Positions 28,185 through 38,900 of a stretch of DNA of 64,000 nt are shown one piece after another. The position numbers and the translations under genes are program-made. The notes beneath the pieces were generated by a model. It did no database searches, was not told the origin of the DNA, and saw only the letters and a list, made by a program, of their open reading frames with translations. Source of the DNA: Bacteroidota bacterium (lineage in GTDB: Bacteria > Bacteroidota > Bacteroidia > UKL13-3); NCBI GenBank assembly GCA_027488905.1, contig JAIYAT010000003.1:1-64000 (forward strand), written 5' to 3'. Numbering within the stretch: position 1 is the stretch's first letter; every line of letters starts with the position of its first letter.

Positions 28185-28913
28185 ATGATGAAAGGTCCAA
28201 ATCCGTATTATATTTCTGAGTATAAATTACCCCTTAACGAATACTTTAATTTCGGCTTATCTGTTGATTGTGTGATATTTGGTTACCAAGAAGGTGAAAT
28301 AAAAGTTTTGTTGGTACAAAGAAGTTTGGAGCCATTTAAAGGTCACTGGGCCTTAATTGGAGATCTTGTAGAGCCTGAACAAAACTTATGTGATGCTGCT
28401 AATAACGTGTTGGAAAAGCTCACAGGATTAAAAAACATTTACATGAAACAGTTTTTTGCTTTTGGAAATGTTGATAGACACCCGTTGGACCGAGTTGTAA
28501 CAATAGGTTACTTTTCATTAGTAAATAGTTTGAACCATAATCCTTTTGCGTCTTCTTGGGCAAAGTCAGCTAAATGGTTTAACATTAATGATTTACCTGA
28601 ATTAGCATTTGACCATTATAATATTTTAGTTAAGGGAATTGAGACCTTAAAAAATGAGGTTAGGCATAAACCAACAGGTTTTGAATTACTACCCCTAAAA
28701 TTTACGTTGTTGGAGCTCCAAACATTATATGAAGCTTTATTAGGATGTAAGTTTGATAAGTCGAACTTTAGAAAAAAAATTCTGGAGATGAATATTTTAA
28801 AACCACTTAATGAGACCAAAGAAAATGTGTCTCATAGGCCAGCAAAGCTCTTTGAATTTGATATCAAGAGGTATAAAATATTAGAAGAGGAAGGCTTTGC
28901 ATTTCAACTTTAA
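28185..28913 (+). CDS. Nudix-fold transcriptional regulator (NrtR/AraR-like)
   Basis: 242 residues. The N-terminal half is a Nudix fold (DCVIFGYQEGEIKVLLVQRS...GHWALIGDLVEPEQNL). In the Nudix box the catalytic REUxEE core is replaced (ANNVLEKLTGL), so hydrolysis is not expected. The C-terminal half is a winged helix (LLPLKFTLLELQTLYEALLG...KSNFRKKILEM). This is the layout of NrtR and, in Bacteroidota, of AraR-type sugar regulators that use the dead Nudix domain as an effector sensor. Position next to the glucan locus suggests it senses a glucan-derived sugar or sugar phosphate. It overlaps convergently by 4 bp the 3' end of the operon. Confidence 0.85.
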   Translation: MMKGPNPYYISEYKLPLNEYFNFGLSVDCVIFGYQEGEIKVLLVQRSLEPFKGHWALIGDLVEPEQNLCDAANNVLEKLTGLKNIYMKQFFAFGNVDRHPLDRVVTIGYFSLVNSLNHNPFASSWAKSAKWFNINDLPELAFDHYNILVKGIETLKNEVRHKPTGFELLPLKFTLLELQTLYEALLGCKFDKSNFRKKILEMNILKPLNETKENVSHRPAKLFEFDIKRYKILEEEGFAFQL

Positions 28914-29845
28914 CTACTACTATTTTTATCTACCACCAATTTAGGTGTTCTATCTGCTTTAAAAATACCCCAATGCTTTTCTGGTTCCATGGGGTCTGAT
29001 GAGCCTTTCCAATTCTCATCAAATGCTTCAAAAAAACAGGTTAAAACATTATTTTTTTCAGACCAGTCCATCAGGTCCTCATAATAAATTTTCTGATTTT
29101 CTTCATTTACGTGCTCAGTATTTATTCCTCTTCCGTGCGAATTGGTGGCCCATCCAGCCTCTGTAATTGCCACTGGTACTCCAGGATATTGATTAACTAC
29201 TAGATCATAATTCGCAATTGAAAACTCAACAGATTCATGTATGTGTTTATATTCCCAAACAGGATAGGTATGGATTGAAATAAAATCAATATGGCTTACG
29301 AGTGGCTTAAGGTAATTTAGCCATGGAACATAATTCTCACAAAAAGTGATGGGTTGCTTAATATTTTGCTTCACTTTCTTTGCAAATTCAATCACACGGT
29401 CTACAGGTACAAAATGGTCTGTCCAATCAACACAAGCTTCATTGCCTAATGAAACAGAAAATATAATTTCAGGATATTGATTAGACCAATCTATAAGGCG
29501 CTGAATAATTTTGTTGTTGGCTACTACATTCTCCTCAAGCTGTTTTTCATCATAAACTCCGCCATTCCAAGGACAACCATGATTATTCATTTCGGCCACA
29601 ATGTAAGCCCCAAGCATTATTTTAAAGTCTAATTTTTCGTTTTGAATAACTTTGATAACGGTTAATGCATGCTCATCACAATCATACAAACGAAGGTAAT
29701 TCCAATGAGGCTTAAGAAGCAGCAAATCTTCCTTAATCTCTTCATAGGAAGGAGTGATTCCTCCTGGTTGCTGTCCATCTCTAAAACCTGAATAACAAAT
29801 AGCTTTAGCAAATGGTAAGTTAAATTGCTGAAAAAAATTAGTCAT
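28910..29845 (-). CDS. Cytoplasmic GH17 family protein (third GH17 of the operon end)
   Basis: 311 residues from the ATG at 29845, which shares one base with the previous stop (TAATG). A longer frame begins inside the preceding gene. It is a clan-A (beta/alpha)8 barrel with the GH17 pattern: GFRDGQQPGG near the start, proton donor Glu136 in SLGNEAC, strand IHTYPVWEY, nucleophile Glu229 in ITEAGWAT. No signal peptide, so cytoplasmic. GH17 members hydrolyse beta-1,3-glucan or transfer beta-1,3-glucosyl units; which one applies cannot be told. It is more like the lipoprotein GH17 (34671-35927) in motifs (GWAT, FFEAFDE) than like its direct neighbour. Confidence 0.85.
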   Translation of the reverse strand: MTNFFQQFNLPFAKAICYSGFRDGQQPGGITPSYEEIKEDLLLLKPHWNYLRLYDCDEHALTVIKVIQNEKLDFKIMLGAYIVAEMNNHGCPWNGGVYDEKQLEENVVANNKIIQRLIDWSNQYPEIIFSVSLGNEACVDWTDHFVPVDRVIEFAKKVKQNIKQPITFCENYVPWLNYLKPLVSHIDFISIHTYPVWEYKHIHESVEFSIANYDLVVNQYPGVPVAITEAGWATNSHGRGINTEHVNEENQKIYYEDLMDWSEKNNVLTCFFEAFDENWKGSSDPMEPEKHWGIFKADRTPKLVVDKNSSS

Positions 29846-30780
29846 TAATATTTTATCTTTTCGTTTTTGTCCCAAAGTCCCCAATAAGCTCCAACATCTC
29901 CTTCTGGACCTACTTTCCAAGACTCATCAAAAGAAGCAAAATAGAAATTCTCTATCCTATTGGCATTACACCAGTTCTGGCAATCTATAAAATATCTCAT
30001 GGCATTTTCATTGGTAGCAATTGATGCTTTAAATGCACCACCTTCGCTTGGCCATCCAGTTTCTGTGATGATAACACGCTTACCTTGTCCGGCATGTTTT
30101 GCAGATTCAAACATACTCTTCATGTGTTCAAAAGAATATTCAATTGGGCATCCTTCCCAATACGGATAGCAATTAGTTAAAATAACATCGCAAATTTCCG
30201 TAATTCTTGGCCTATGCGAAAACTCATAATAAGCATCTACATAACCAACAGGAATATGAGGTATGGCATCTTTAACTCTTTGGATATAGGTCAATAGTTG
30301 CTCTTCGGTTAAATCTTTTCTGTACATCACTTCATTTCCTACAGCCGCAACATCCACCAATCCTTCCTTTGCCATGGCTATTAAACTTTCAATTTCTCTT
30401 TCATTTAATTCCATATCATCTCCTAACCATGCGCCAACAAGCGTTTTCATTCCATGCTTTTTTGCCACTCTTGGCACATGTTCATTGCCTTCAATGCAAG
30501 AAAACGAGCGAACCCATTTTGCATATGGTTTTAAAATATTAATGCGTCTTTCTACTTGCGATTCAGTAATAATTGAACCTGGTTTTTGGCCATCCTCATA
30601 AATGCTAAAACAAATGCCATGCATACCCAATTGAAGTGTTTTGTGCCATAAACTTCTTAAATCTTCGACTGCAAGTTCTGAATAATTGATCCAATTTACT
30701 TCTTGTGCACTTTCTTGTTGAAAATGAGAATAGTGCTCTTTGTTTTCTGCATTAAAGAAATGACCTTCTCTGTATGACAT
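29845..30780 (-). CDS. Cytoplasmic GH17 family protein
   Basis: 311 residues, no signal peptide. GH17 barrel motifs: CFSIYEDGQKPGS, donor Glu150 in AAVGNEVM, YPYWEG, nucleophile Glu240 in IITETGWPS, and a C-terminal FDESWKV...WGLWDKNEK. It is clearly paralogous to the GH17 domain fused to the transporter encoded just upstream, matching almost motif for motif to the last residues (KIKY versus KFKYKK). It probably acts on imported beta-glucan oligosaccharides by hydrolysis or transglycosylation. The start is 10 bp after the fusion gene's stop. Confidence 0.87.
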   Translation of the reverse strand: MSYREGHFFNAENKEHYSHFQQESAQEVNWINYSELAVEDLRSLWHKTLQLGMHGICFSIYEDGQKPGSIITESQVERRINILKPYAKWVRSFSCIEGNEHVPRVAKKHGMKTLVGAWLGDDMELNEREIESLIAMAKEGLVDVAAVGNEVMYRKDLTEEQLLTYIQRVKDAIPHIPVGYVDAYYEFSHRPRITEICDVILTNCYPYWEGCPIEYSFEHMKSMFESAKHAGQGKRVIITETGWPSEGGAFKASIATNENAMRYFIDCQNWCNANRIENFYFASFDESWKVGPEGDVGAYWGLWDKNEKIKY

Positions 30781-30790
30781 ATTATATAGA

Positions 30791-33139
30791 TTATTTTTTA
30801 TACTTGAACTTTTCGTTTTTATCCCATAAGCCCCATGAGGTTCCTAAATTTCCTTCTTGAACAACTTTCCAAGATTCATCAAATGAAGAGAAATGAAAAA
30901 GCTCTAGGTTATTATTGTTTGCCCATTGTTGTGAAATGAGAAAATATTTCATTGCATTTATTCTTGAAGGTATTGCACTTTCAAAGGTTTCTCCCAAACT
31001 TGGCCATCCTGTTTCTGTTACAATTATCCTTTTACCATTGCTGATTGCTTTTGTGACTTCAAGCATATTCGTAAGATATGACACAGAGTAATCAATAGCG
31101 GCACCTTCCCAAAAAGGATAAAAATTACATAAAATCAAGTCGCATACCTCTACCAGTTTAGGCCTTTCTATAAATTGATAATAGGCATCTACATAGCCCA
31201 CTTCAATATGACTAGGAATGGCTTTCTTCACTCTATTTATGTAATCAATCAATTCGGTTTCTGAAATTTCTCCTCTATGCAATACTTCATTACCAACAGC
31301 TGCAATGTTAACCAATCCTGCATTTGCAAGTTTAATCAAAGCATTAATTTCTTTTTCGTTTCTTTCTTTATCATTGCTGATCCAAGCGCCAACAATCGAT
31401 TTAATTCCTTTAGTGTGGGCAATTTCTGGTATCAATTCATTTCCTTCAGTAGCTGAAAAAGTCCTGATCCATTTTGTATGTGGAGCAATAATATCTATTC
31501 TTCTTCTAATTTGTTCTGCTGATAAAATATCGCCAATTTTTTGACCTTCAACATACGCGCTAAAACACAATCCACTCAAACCGGTATTAAATTGTTCAGA
31601 AAACAGGATTTCAATTTCTGTCTCTGTTTTTTTACTGTAATCGGTTCCAATAATTTTATTCAAATTGCTATTTTGAAGTAATGCACTTAATTTTCCTGAT
31701 AGGTAGCTAGAAGATTGTTTCATTAAAGGTGCTTTTCTTTTATCAAGAAGATTTCTTACTTCTAAGGCTTTGGCCTCATCAATATCATAATCTTTCATTG
31801 CCCATAATGCAGTTAATGTTCCTAATATAGGTATGCCTACAAAGAAAACCCTTAACCAAAACATTGTTTCATCTGTTTGTGTGGGGGCATTTGATTGAAA
31901 ACTGACCAATGAAAGAATTAAGCCGCTTATCAAGCCAGCCACAGCTGTTCCAAACTTTACCATCCACCAATAAATAGCACCTAAGCTACCTTCTCTTCGT
32001 TTACCCGTATTCAACTCATCAATATCAATCACATCAGATGTCATAGACATCATTAAGGTAAACAAACTACCAATCCCAAAAGAAAAGAAAGGTAAGGCAA
32101 AAAGAAAAAGATAAGGCTTACCAGGTACAAATAGTAAAAAGAGTAAAATGTAACCTACAATTGAAATGCTTTGAGAAAGTAAAAATGCTTTCTTCTTTCC
32201 CATTACTTTAGACATTCTAGCAACAATAGGAATCACTAAAACCGTTGTTATAATTGCTCCGATACTCCCAAACAAAGTAGGCCATAATCCAAAACCATCT
32301 TCATTGCCCTTAAATAAATAGTATTTAATAATAAAGTAAGAAAAGCCTGCAGTTGTTTGAAAAGCATTAAATATTAAAAAAGTAGCTATACAAATTTTTC
32401 TGAAAGGCTTAATTTCTATTGATGCTTTTAGCCCTTCTTTAATTTCTCCAAAACTATTTAGAATTCCTTTAAAATCGATAGGGCTATAGTTTTCGTTTAA
32501 AGTAGATTTACTAGGAATAAAAAATGCTGGAATAGCTGCTAAAATAGAACAGCCAATGGCAACATAAACCGACAAAGTTCTGACCGCAACATCACTAGAG
32601 GGAAACAATGATTTATCAGCCATAATTACCCAAAACCACGGTGCAATAACCCAAGCTAATTGACCAATGAGTTGAGAAGTAGCCATGATGTTTGTTCGCT
32701 CATGAAAATCATCACTCATTTCATAACCCATGGCCACATAAGGAATGCTAAAAATGGTAAGTCCAGAATAAAAAATCAAAGAAATTCCTAAAAAGAAGAT
32801 AAAATTATAGGTAACTCCGTTTTCACCGTAAAGTTGCCACATTAATGCGAATGAAATTCCTAAAATTATGGCACCTGTTAATACATATTGTCTTCTTCTT
32901 CCCCACTTCGATTTTGTATTATCACTTACATAACCCATAATGAGGTCAAATAAAGCATCATAAAACTTTGGAATAAAATAAGTTAATCCAAGTAACAAAC
33001 CGCTAAAACCTAGCTTTTCTACCAGAACAACGGTGAAAATTCCAATCATTGCAGGAAACATTTGATTGGCAAGCATGCCGAGACCAAAAGCAACTTTTTG
33101 CCCTATTGGAACTTTGTGTGATAAATTGTGATTGGACAT
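30791..33139 (-). CDS. GPH/MFS sugar transporter fused to a C-terminal GH17 domain
   Basis: 782 residues in one frame. Residues about 1-455 are a 12-helix GPH-family (MelB-like) sugar:cation symporter: GLGMLANQMFPAM, PKFYDALFDLIMGYVSDNTK, WGRRRQYVL, and KRREGSLGAIYWW in the central loop region. A linker of about 60 residues leads to a complete GH17 domain (517-782) with CFSAYVEGQK, donor Glu618 (VGNEVL), nucleophile Glu709 (VTETGWPS) and the WGLWDKNEKF end. With an even number of helices both ends of the carrier face the cytoplasm, so the enzyme domain should sit at the exit of the transporter. It likely imports laminari-oligosaccharides and processes them on arrival. The GH17 part is a paralogue of the next gene. 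Confidence 0.88.
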   Translation of the reverse strand: MSNHNLSHKVPIGQKVAFGLGMLANQMFPAMIGIFTVVLVEKLGFSGLLLGLTYFIPKFYDALFDLIMGYVSDNTKSKWGRRRQYVLTGAIILGISFALMWQLYGENGVTYNFIFFLGISLIFYSGLTIFSIPYVAMGYEMSDDFHERTNIMATSQLIGQLAWVIAPWFWVIMADKSLFPSSDVAVRTLSVYVAIGCSILAAIPAFFIPSKSTLNENYSPIDFKGILNSFGEIKEGLKASIEIKPFRKICIATFLIFNAFQTTAGFSYFIIKYYLFKGNEDGFGLWPTLFGSIGAIITTVLVIPIVARMSKVMGKKKAFLLSQSISIVGYILLFLLFVPGKPYLFLFALPFFSFGIGSLFTLMMSMTSDVIDIDELNTGKRREGSLGAIYWWMVKFGTAVAGLISGLILSLVSFQSNAPTQTDETMFWLRVFFVGIPILGTLTALWAMKDYDIDEAKALEVRNLLDKRKAPLMKQSSSYLSGKLSALLQNSNLNKIIGTDYSKKTETEIEILFSEQFNTGLSGLCFSAYVEGQKIGDILSAEQIRRRIDIIAPHTKWIRTFSATEGNELIPEIAHTKGIKSIVGAWISNDKERNEKEINALIKLANAGLVNIAAVGNEVLHRGEISETELIDYINRVKKAIPSHIEVGYVDAYYQFIERPKLVEVCDLILCNFYPFWEGAAIDYSVSYLTNMLEVTKAISNGKRIIVTETGWPSLGETFESAIPSRINAMKYFLISQQWANNNNLELFHFSSFDESWKVVQEGNLGTSWGLWDKNEKFKYKK

Positions 33140-33145
33140 ACCTAT

Positions 33146-34654
33146 TTATTGTTTAATAACGATTGTTTGTAATGCTTTTGAATCTATAGTAATTTGTTTT
33201 ACTTCCGTTTTTAAATTGACTGAAATACTGAATTTATCATCAGTTGGATTAAACAAAGCAATAACAATGCTTCCATCTGGATTTTGAACAGCAGTAGCCA
33301 TCACCTCCTTGTGATTTATTTCGCAACCAATTTTAACTGCCCCTGGTCGCATAAATTTGCTAAAATGAGCCATTACATAATATAATGGAGTAAAGTAAAC
33401 CTCATCTTTATCTGGATTTACAATAACAGGAGCAACACACCAATTTTTAAACCAATTTGGCCCTCCTTGTGTATCTAAAACCATATTCCAATCAATCCAA
33501 CCATCCACATAATTATTCAAACAGCCAATGATATCCGTAGCATATCTATTAACTGGCGCATATTTGGGATGCAAATGACGGTCTTTTTCACTGGCCCAAT
33601 CCCATCCCCAATCCGTGGCTTCTTTTTGCCAATACCATTTGTCATCTTTCCATTTTGGCACTTCTGAATCTACACAGCCTTCTGTTTCTATCAGGTACTT
33701 TTCAGGAGCCTTTTTATGCGCATATTGCAGTGCATCTGGAAAATAATCATAGGTGCTTTCATACCAATGAATGGCAACGCCAGCAAAATACTTCGAAGAT
33801 TTCTCATCCCTGTACATTTCATCTACCCATTCTTTTAATCCAGCTCTGTTTTGATCGTAACCAAAAATATTTAGGTCACCCCATCCATCCTTCTCCAATT
33901 TTGGACCTAAATAATCTTGCACAAAATCAGTCATTTCTTTGGGTGAAAATAAGGTGCTTTCCCAATTATTGCCATTTCCATGTGGCTCATTAATTACCGT
34001 AATACCCCAAACATTAATGCCTTCTTTCTTATAGGCAGAAAGATATTTTGAAAAGTAAAGCGCAAAAGCATCATTAAACTCAGGTAATAATTTACCACCA
34101 ACAAAACTTTTATTGTCTTTCATCCAGGGCGGTGCAGTCCATGGTGAGGCGATGATTTTAAAGCCTTCTTTCGAGATTTTTTGTGCGTCTAGTATCATTG
34201 GGATTAAATCATCTTTATCATTTTCAATTGAAAAATGCTTTAACTCCAAATCATTCTCTACTTTAGCATAGGTATAATTGCTTAAAGAAAAATCACAGGA
34301 TGCAATATGTGTTCTGGTTAAAGAATAACGTGCACCTTCATCACTAAAATAGGCATCCAATATTTTCTTTCTATTTGCTGGACTCAGTTTATTTAATAAA
34401 AAAGCTGACGCTTCAGTAAACGAACCGCCAAATCCTGTAATTTTTTGAAATTGCTTTTCAGGATTGACTTGTATTGTTAATGATTTATCGGCAGGTTTAA
34501 AATCTTGAATTAAGGTTAAAGCATTTCCTTCTTCGGAGGTTTCATATACATCAATCGTCATTTCTTTTCCTTTTGAACATTGAATAAAAAACAAACAAAT
34601 CAATATTATTGATATGAAATTAAAACAATAGAAATGTAGTTTATTATTCTTCAT
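33146..34654 (-). CDS. GH30 family glycoside hydrolase, lipoprotein
   Basis: 502 residues. The leader ends in a lipobox FIQC (Cys26). The GH30 barrel is evident: GFGGSFTEASAF, SPWTAPPWMK, proton donor Glu223 (VINEPHG), nucleophile Glu325 (ETEGC), and a C-terminal beta-sandwich flanking the barrel. Close relatives are beta-1,6-glucanases and glucosylceramidase-like enzymes. In a laminarin locus a role in removing beta-1,6 branches is the most natural inference. It acts in the periplasm or on the cell surface. Spaced 6 bp from the transporter fusion. Confidence 0.9.
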   Translation of the reverse strand: MKNNKLHFYCFNFISIILICLFFIQCSKGKEMTIDVYETSEEGNALTLIQDFKPADKSLTIQVNPEKQFQKITGFGGSFTEASAFLLNKLSPANRKKILDAYFSDEGARYSLTRTHIASCDFSLSNYTYAKVENDLELKHFSIENDKDDLIPMILDAQKISKEGFKIIASPWTAPPWMKDNKSFVGGKLLPEFNDAFALYFSKYLSAYKKEGINVWGITVINEPHGNGNNWESTLFSPKEMTDFVQDYLGPKLEKDGWGDLNIFGYDQNRAGLKEWVDEMYRDEKSSKYFAGVAIHWYESTYDYFPDALQYAHKKAPEKYLIETEGCVDSEVPKWKDDKWYWQKEATDWGWDWASEKDRHLHPKYAPVNRYATDIIGCLNNYVDGWIDWNMVLDTQGGPNWFKNWCVAPVIVNPDKDEVYFTPLYYVMAHFSKFMRPGAVKIGCEINHKEVMATAVQNPDGSIVIALFNPTDDKFSISVNLKTEVKQITIDSKALQTIVIKQ

Positions 34655-34670
34655 GATTTAATTTTTCTCC

Positions 34671-35927
34671 CTATGGCAGTTCAATGGTATGAAGTAAATC
34701 TTCTTTTCTGCCCTTGTATGTCTTTTCAATTGGTCTACCATCTCTTGTCAAGTTTTTAAATACGCCTTGATCCAACATTTCCCATAAAGCAAACTTTGCT
34801 TTGCCCTCAATAGTAAATAATCCAAAATGATTTTCAGACCCATTGGGATTTTTAGCGTCCTTCCACTTTTCATCAAAAGCTTCAAAATAGAAGCATGTAA
34901 TTTTCTCTTTATTTGTCCATTCCCTTACCAATTGGTAATACCTAGCTGATTTATATTCATCACAAGCTTTCGACCCCTCCTTACCATATAATCCATCAGA
35001 TTGAGTTGCCCAGCCTGTTTCGCCAATATGAATTGGCTTATCCACTCCAATCGATTGCATATAACTAAAAACATTAGAATACTGTTCTTTAGCATAGTTT
35101 AATGAGCGTATCATCAACGAGTCAATTTTTTCCTCTTTACTTAGGCCCTTTTCACTTGGCTTCAATCCCCAAAAAACAGGATTATAATGCGTATCGTGCA
35201 TGGGATAAGTATGAATAGAGATATAATCTACAGCTTGAAACAATTTCTTTAAATCAGTAACATGATACGTGGAGTCACCACCACCCCAAGAAGCGAAGTT
35301 GTCAGAGGAGGTAATCCATAAATCTTTGGGCAATCCATTTTCATCTTTTAACTGTTGTAAATGATTTACCCATTTTAAGATAATATTTGGCGATACATAA
35401 TAACTAGTTGCCCACTTCACCATCGCTTCGTTGCCTACAGCTATTACCTTTATAATTTCAGGATATTGATTTGCTAACTTTACGGCTCTAGCGATTTCCT
35501 CAGCATTGGCCTTTTCATTTTCCCTTTCATGTTTGGGTTTAATATTAGTCCAAGCATTTTCACAATCTATCCACGCACCAAGCATCACATACATTTCAAA
35601 AGTTGGATCGTCTATTTTCAACTCAGAGATTGCCTGCAATAGATTATTTATCTCTGCATATTTAGTATTGTATGTGCGCAAAATTTTAACTCCCATAGCA
35701 CTAATGAGTTTCATATCCTCTTTTAGTTGAGATAAGGTAGGTTGCGAATCCCGCGAATTGGCGCGATAACCACCATAGCAAATTGCCAAATAATTGGAAT
35801 CACCTAAAATCTGAGCAGCAGTTTTATTCGTCTCCAAATACTTTGTTTCATTTGAATTGTTCTGGAAGTCACAAGAGGTAAAAACAATAGAAATTAACAA
35901 ACAATAAATTAAACTAAGCTTTGGCAT
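34671..35927 (-). CDS. GH17 family glycoside hydrolase, lipoprotein
   Basis: 418 residues. Lipobox FTSC with Cys19. Motifs of GH17: ICYGGYRANSRDSQP, donor Glu167 (AVGNEAM), SIHTYPMHD, nucleophile Glu303 (IGETGWAT), FEAFDEKW. It differs from the three cytoplasmic GH17 domains by its export signal and about 100 extra residues. It likely cuts beta-1,3-glucan chains outside the inner membrane. It starts 4 bp after the phosphorylase gene stops, so is co-translated within the operon. Confidence 0.9.
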   Translation of the reverse strand: MPKLSLIYCLLISIVFTSCDFQNNSNETKYLETNKTAAQILGDSNYLAICYGGYRANSRDSQPTLSQLKEDMKLISAMGVKILRTYNTKYAEINNLLQAISELKIDDPTFEMYVMLGAWIDCENAWTNIKPKHERENEKANAEEIARAVKLANQYPEIIKVIAVGNEAMVKWATSYYVSPNIILKWVNHLQQLKDENGLPKDLWITSSDNFASWGGGDSTYHVTDLKKLFQAVDYISIHTYPMHDTHYNPVFWGLKPSEKGLSKEEKIDSLMIRSLNYAKEQYSNVFSYMQSIGVDKPIHIGETGWATQSDGLYGKEGSKACDEYKSARYYQLVREWTNKEKITCFYFEAFDEKWKDAKNPNGSENHFGLFTIEGKAKFALWEMLDQGVFKNLTRDGRPIEKTYKGRKEDLLHTIELP

Positions 35928-35931
35928 GCTG

Positions 35932-38900
35932 TTACTTTAAAATAGACCCTTTAACATATACAATAATTTGAACTATTTCACCGGTTCTACTAAATATAAG
36001 TGTACTTGTTTCTTTATCTAAGTAATGTGAAGGCTGTTTGGATAATGAACCATCCCTCTTTTCAATTTCCAGATAATTTTCATCAGATAAGTTATAAATA
36101 ACAGGCACTTGACAAACAGTAAAACAAAGAGAACCTAAAATAGGTGCTAGCGTTTTATGTTCGTTGTTAATTGTAACATAATTAAACGTGCGTTCTTGGG
36201 TGGTAAACTCGTCTTTTCGCAATAAACATGGGTTAAAATACAAACAACCATTTGCAACAAAAACACCCAACTCACCAAATCTACTTAGAATATCTTCTTT
36301 TACCTGACCCGTCATACCAGGTTGTTGCGCGCCTTTATTTGCCGGAGTATGCGAGTAGGGATCTGTTGGGAAAGCACCATATAGTGAAGGTGATTTATGT
36401 ACACCAATGCCTGCATTGATTTCGTAATAATGTTCTAAAAGTTTACCTATTAATTCTGGTGATTCATTAGTTTCTATAGCCAATAAACATACTTCTTGAA
36501 CAGACAATTGAAGTTTAGAAACCATATGCCAATAAATAGAGCCAAGGCCCTCGTACCCATAAAATGTTCCTGAGCGACCAGTAAAGGACTTGTGATCAAA
36601 CACAGTCTCAAAAATCTCTAAAAGAATCTGCTTTTCATTAAGAATTAGTTGACCATATTTCACTGCATCTAGTTTTTCTATAGCATTATCCAAATCCGAT
36701 GCATTTTTAAAATTGCCATTAAAATGATATTCACCTTTAACATCTTGCTCAACAAGAGATTTATCTCCTGAAGCAAGCATTAAGTTAATAAGCTTCGATT
36801 GTTCAATTAACTTTTTAGGTATATTATTTTTATCTAGAAATTTAGGGAGATTCTTATTAGGATAAAGTAAATAACTATACTGATCTGGACGAAAGAGTGC
36901 ACTATGTTTCATGCTGTCCAATAAACTCACTGCTTCTTTAGGAGATAAATAGCCAGAGCTTAGCACAGCAACTTGTCCTTCAAGCATTTCATTAAGATAA
37001 GCAATAGCGACTTCATTATCGTTTTGAAAACTCATCAAATTATAAGAATGATACATATTATCATCGCGCTTATTTGCATTGATGGTATGTTCAGTAAACT
37101 CAATACTCAATTTAACAAATGCTTTTAATCTTCTGTATGAAATTGTTCTTTTCTCTCCCCAAAAAGTTTGTTTGTAAATAATACTTCTATATTCACTACC
37201 CGCTTCACCTAAGCTATCAAGTATTAACTTGCGTTGCTCATTGTTAATCTCACCCTTTAATAAAGGCGCATTTTCTTCTAAGGTTGAATGAATCTTTTTA
37301 AAGAAAATAATCAATTCATTAGAAAGTGCAACACGCTCTTCATTTGTTTGCTCAATTAGCTTTTCAAAAAATACGAGGAACCTTCTCAGGTAACAAAGTG
37401 TTACCACCGAAACGCCATTTCCAACAAGTGCATTATTGGCATCATTCCATTCTGGTCTTTGGGTATTCATCCAAATCCCCCCACCAGGTATAAAATTAGA
37501 TAGTTTTGATAAAATACTAGCCAGTATCTTTTCTATAAAGTTTACATTATATATTTTATCGTTTTGAGCCAACAAAAGAGTTGCATCAGAGCCTAAAATC
37601 TCTCTGCTTTTTCTGATCTTCGCATCCAACTCCTCATCAAACTCAATGGTGTCTTTTGCATTTTTAACAATCTCTTTATAATTCTTTATTTTGTATGGAA
37701 CATTGGCATATACAAAAAGTTCTTCACTAAATTGACTGCTCAGTTGCCCTGGAAAGTACTTCTCATTAATTTCCAATAATTTTAGCAAATAAATGATCTG
37801 ATGGTCACCCCAATAGCCAATGTAAGACCAAGGATTATCAGGTTCAACCGTTTCCCAGTCAAAGCCACCCTTTGTTAAACGATAGGGGTTATATCCTTCA
37901 AAGGTGGTTGCATTTAAAAACTTATGAACCATGCCTTTGGTAAAAGAAGGAAAGGATATCGACAAGGCCTCCCAATTTTGAAAAATATCCCGCCAGTTTC
38001 CTTCGTAATCTAATATTTTTGAATGATCTACTGCGCTCCGCGTATTGATAGAAAACTTATTCCAAGGCCTGCTTGGATCGCCGTGCCTTCTGCTAAACTT
38101 CAACGGAAGGTATTCAATACAAAGTCGCTTAAAATCTTTATCGTTAGTTTGCGTATATATTTTCTCCAACTCAAAAACAGTGAATGTTTCCTCCAAGCCT
38201 TCTAATAAGTCCTTGTGGTTCTCATATACTGATTTGTTTGCAGCTGCAACAGATTTAATTAAATCCCATTTCTCAATTTGGTAGTTAAAATCAAAAATAC
38301 CTCCCCGCATGATATTGAAAAGGGTATTTGAAAAATGCCTTGTATCTCTATAAACATCATTGGATAATTGAATGCCGTCAGAGGATGCATTCAATTCCAT
38401 TAGGCGTTTTGAACCAAGCTCAATATCATCTGTTACTTGCTTTTCTAGATTTTGATTGTTTTTAATTTCACTAATTAGGTTTACCACATTGGCCTGAGTT
38501 TGATTTACATCTGCTACTATAAGCCATTGCTTTTTACTTCTTAGTGCTAGCGTAATTTTCTTATTTATAAAATAAGCACCTCGTTCTGCCTTTACATCAA
38601 TTTCTTGTGTTAATGGAAGTCCTTTTCTAAATTCATTGAGTTGCAAAGATGAAACTAAGTACAATGGATTATCGAACCCAAGTGACCATGCAATATTAGC
38701 CATTAGCGCTTCACTTGGTTCAGCCTTATCTACTATAATGGCACTCAACGCAAAAATACCCATGCCAGCGCTCGGGTCCAATTCATTGCGTTTGTATGCG
38801 TCCACAAGAATACTAGTTGAGTTTTGCAAATCACTGCCCACCCCATCTGGCATAATGTTTTGTATACCATCTAGGATATTAATAGTTAGTTCTTCGTTAC

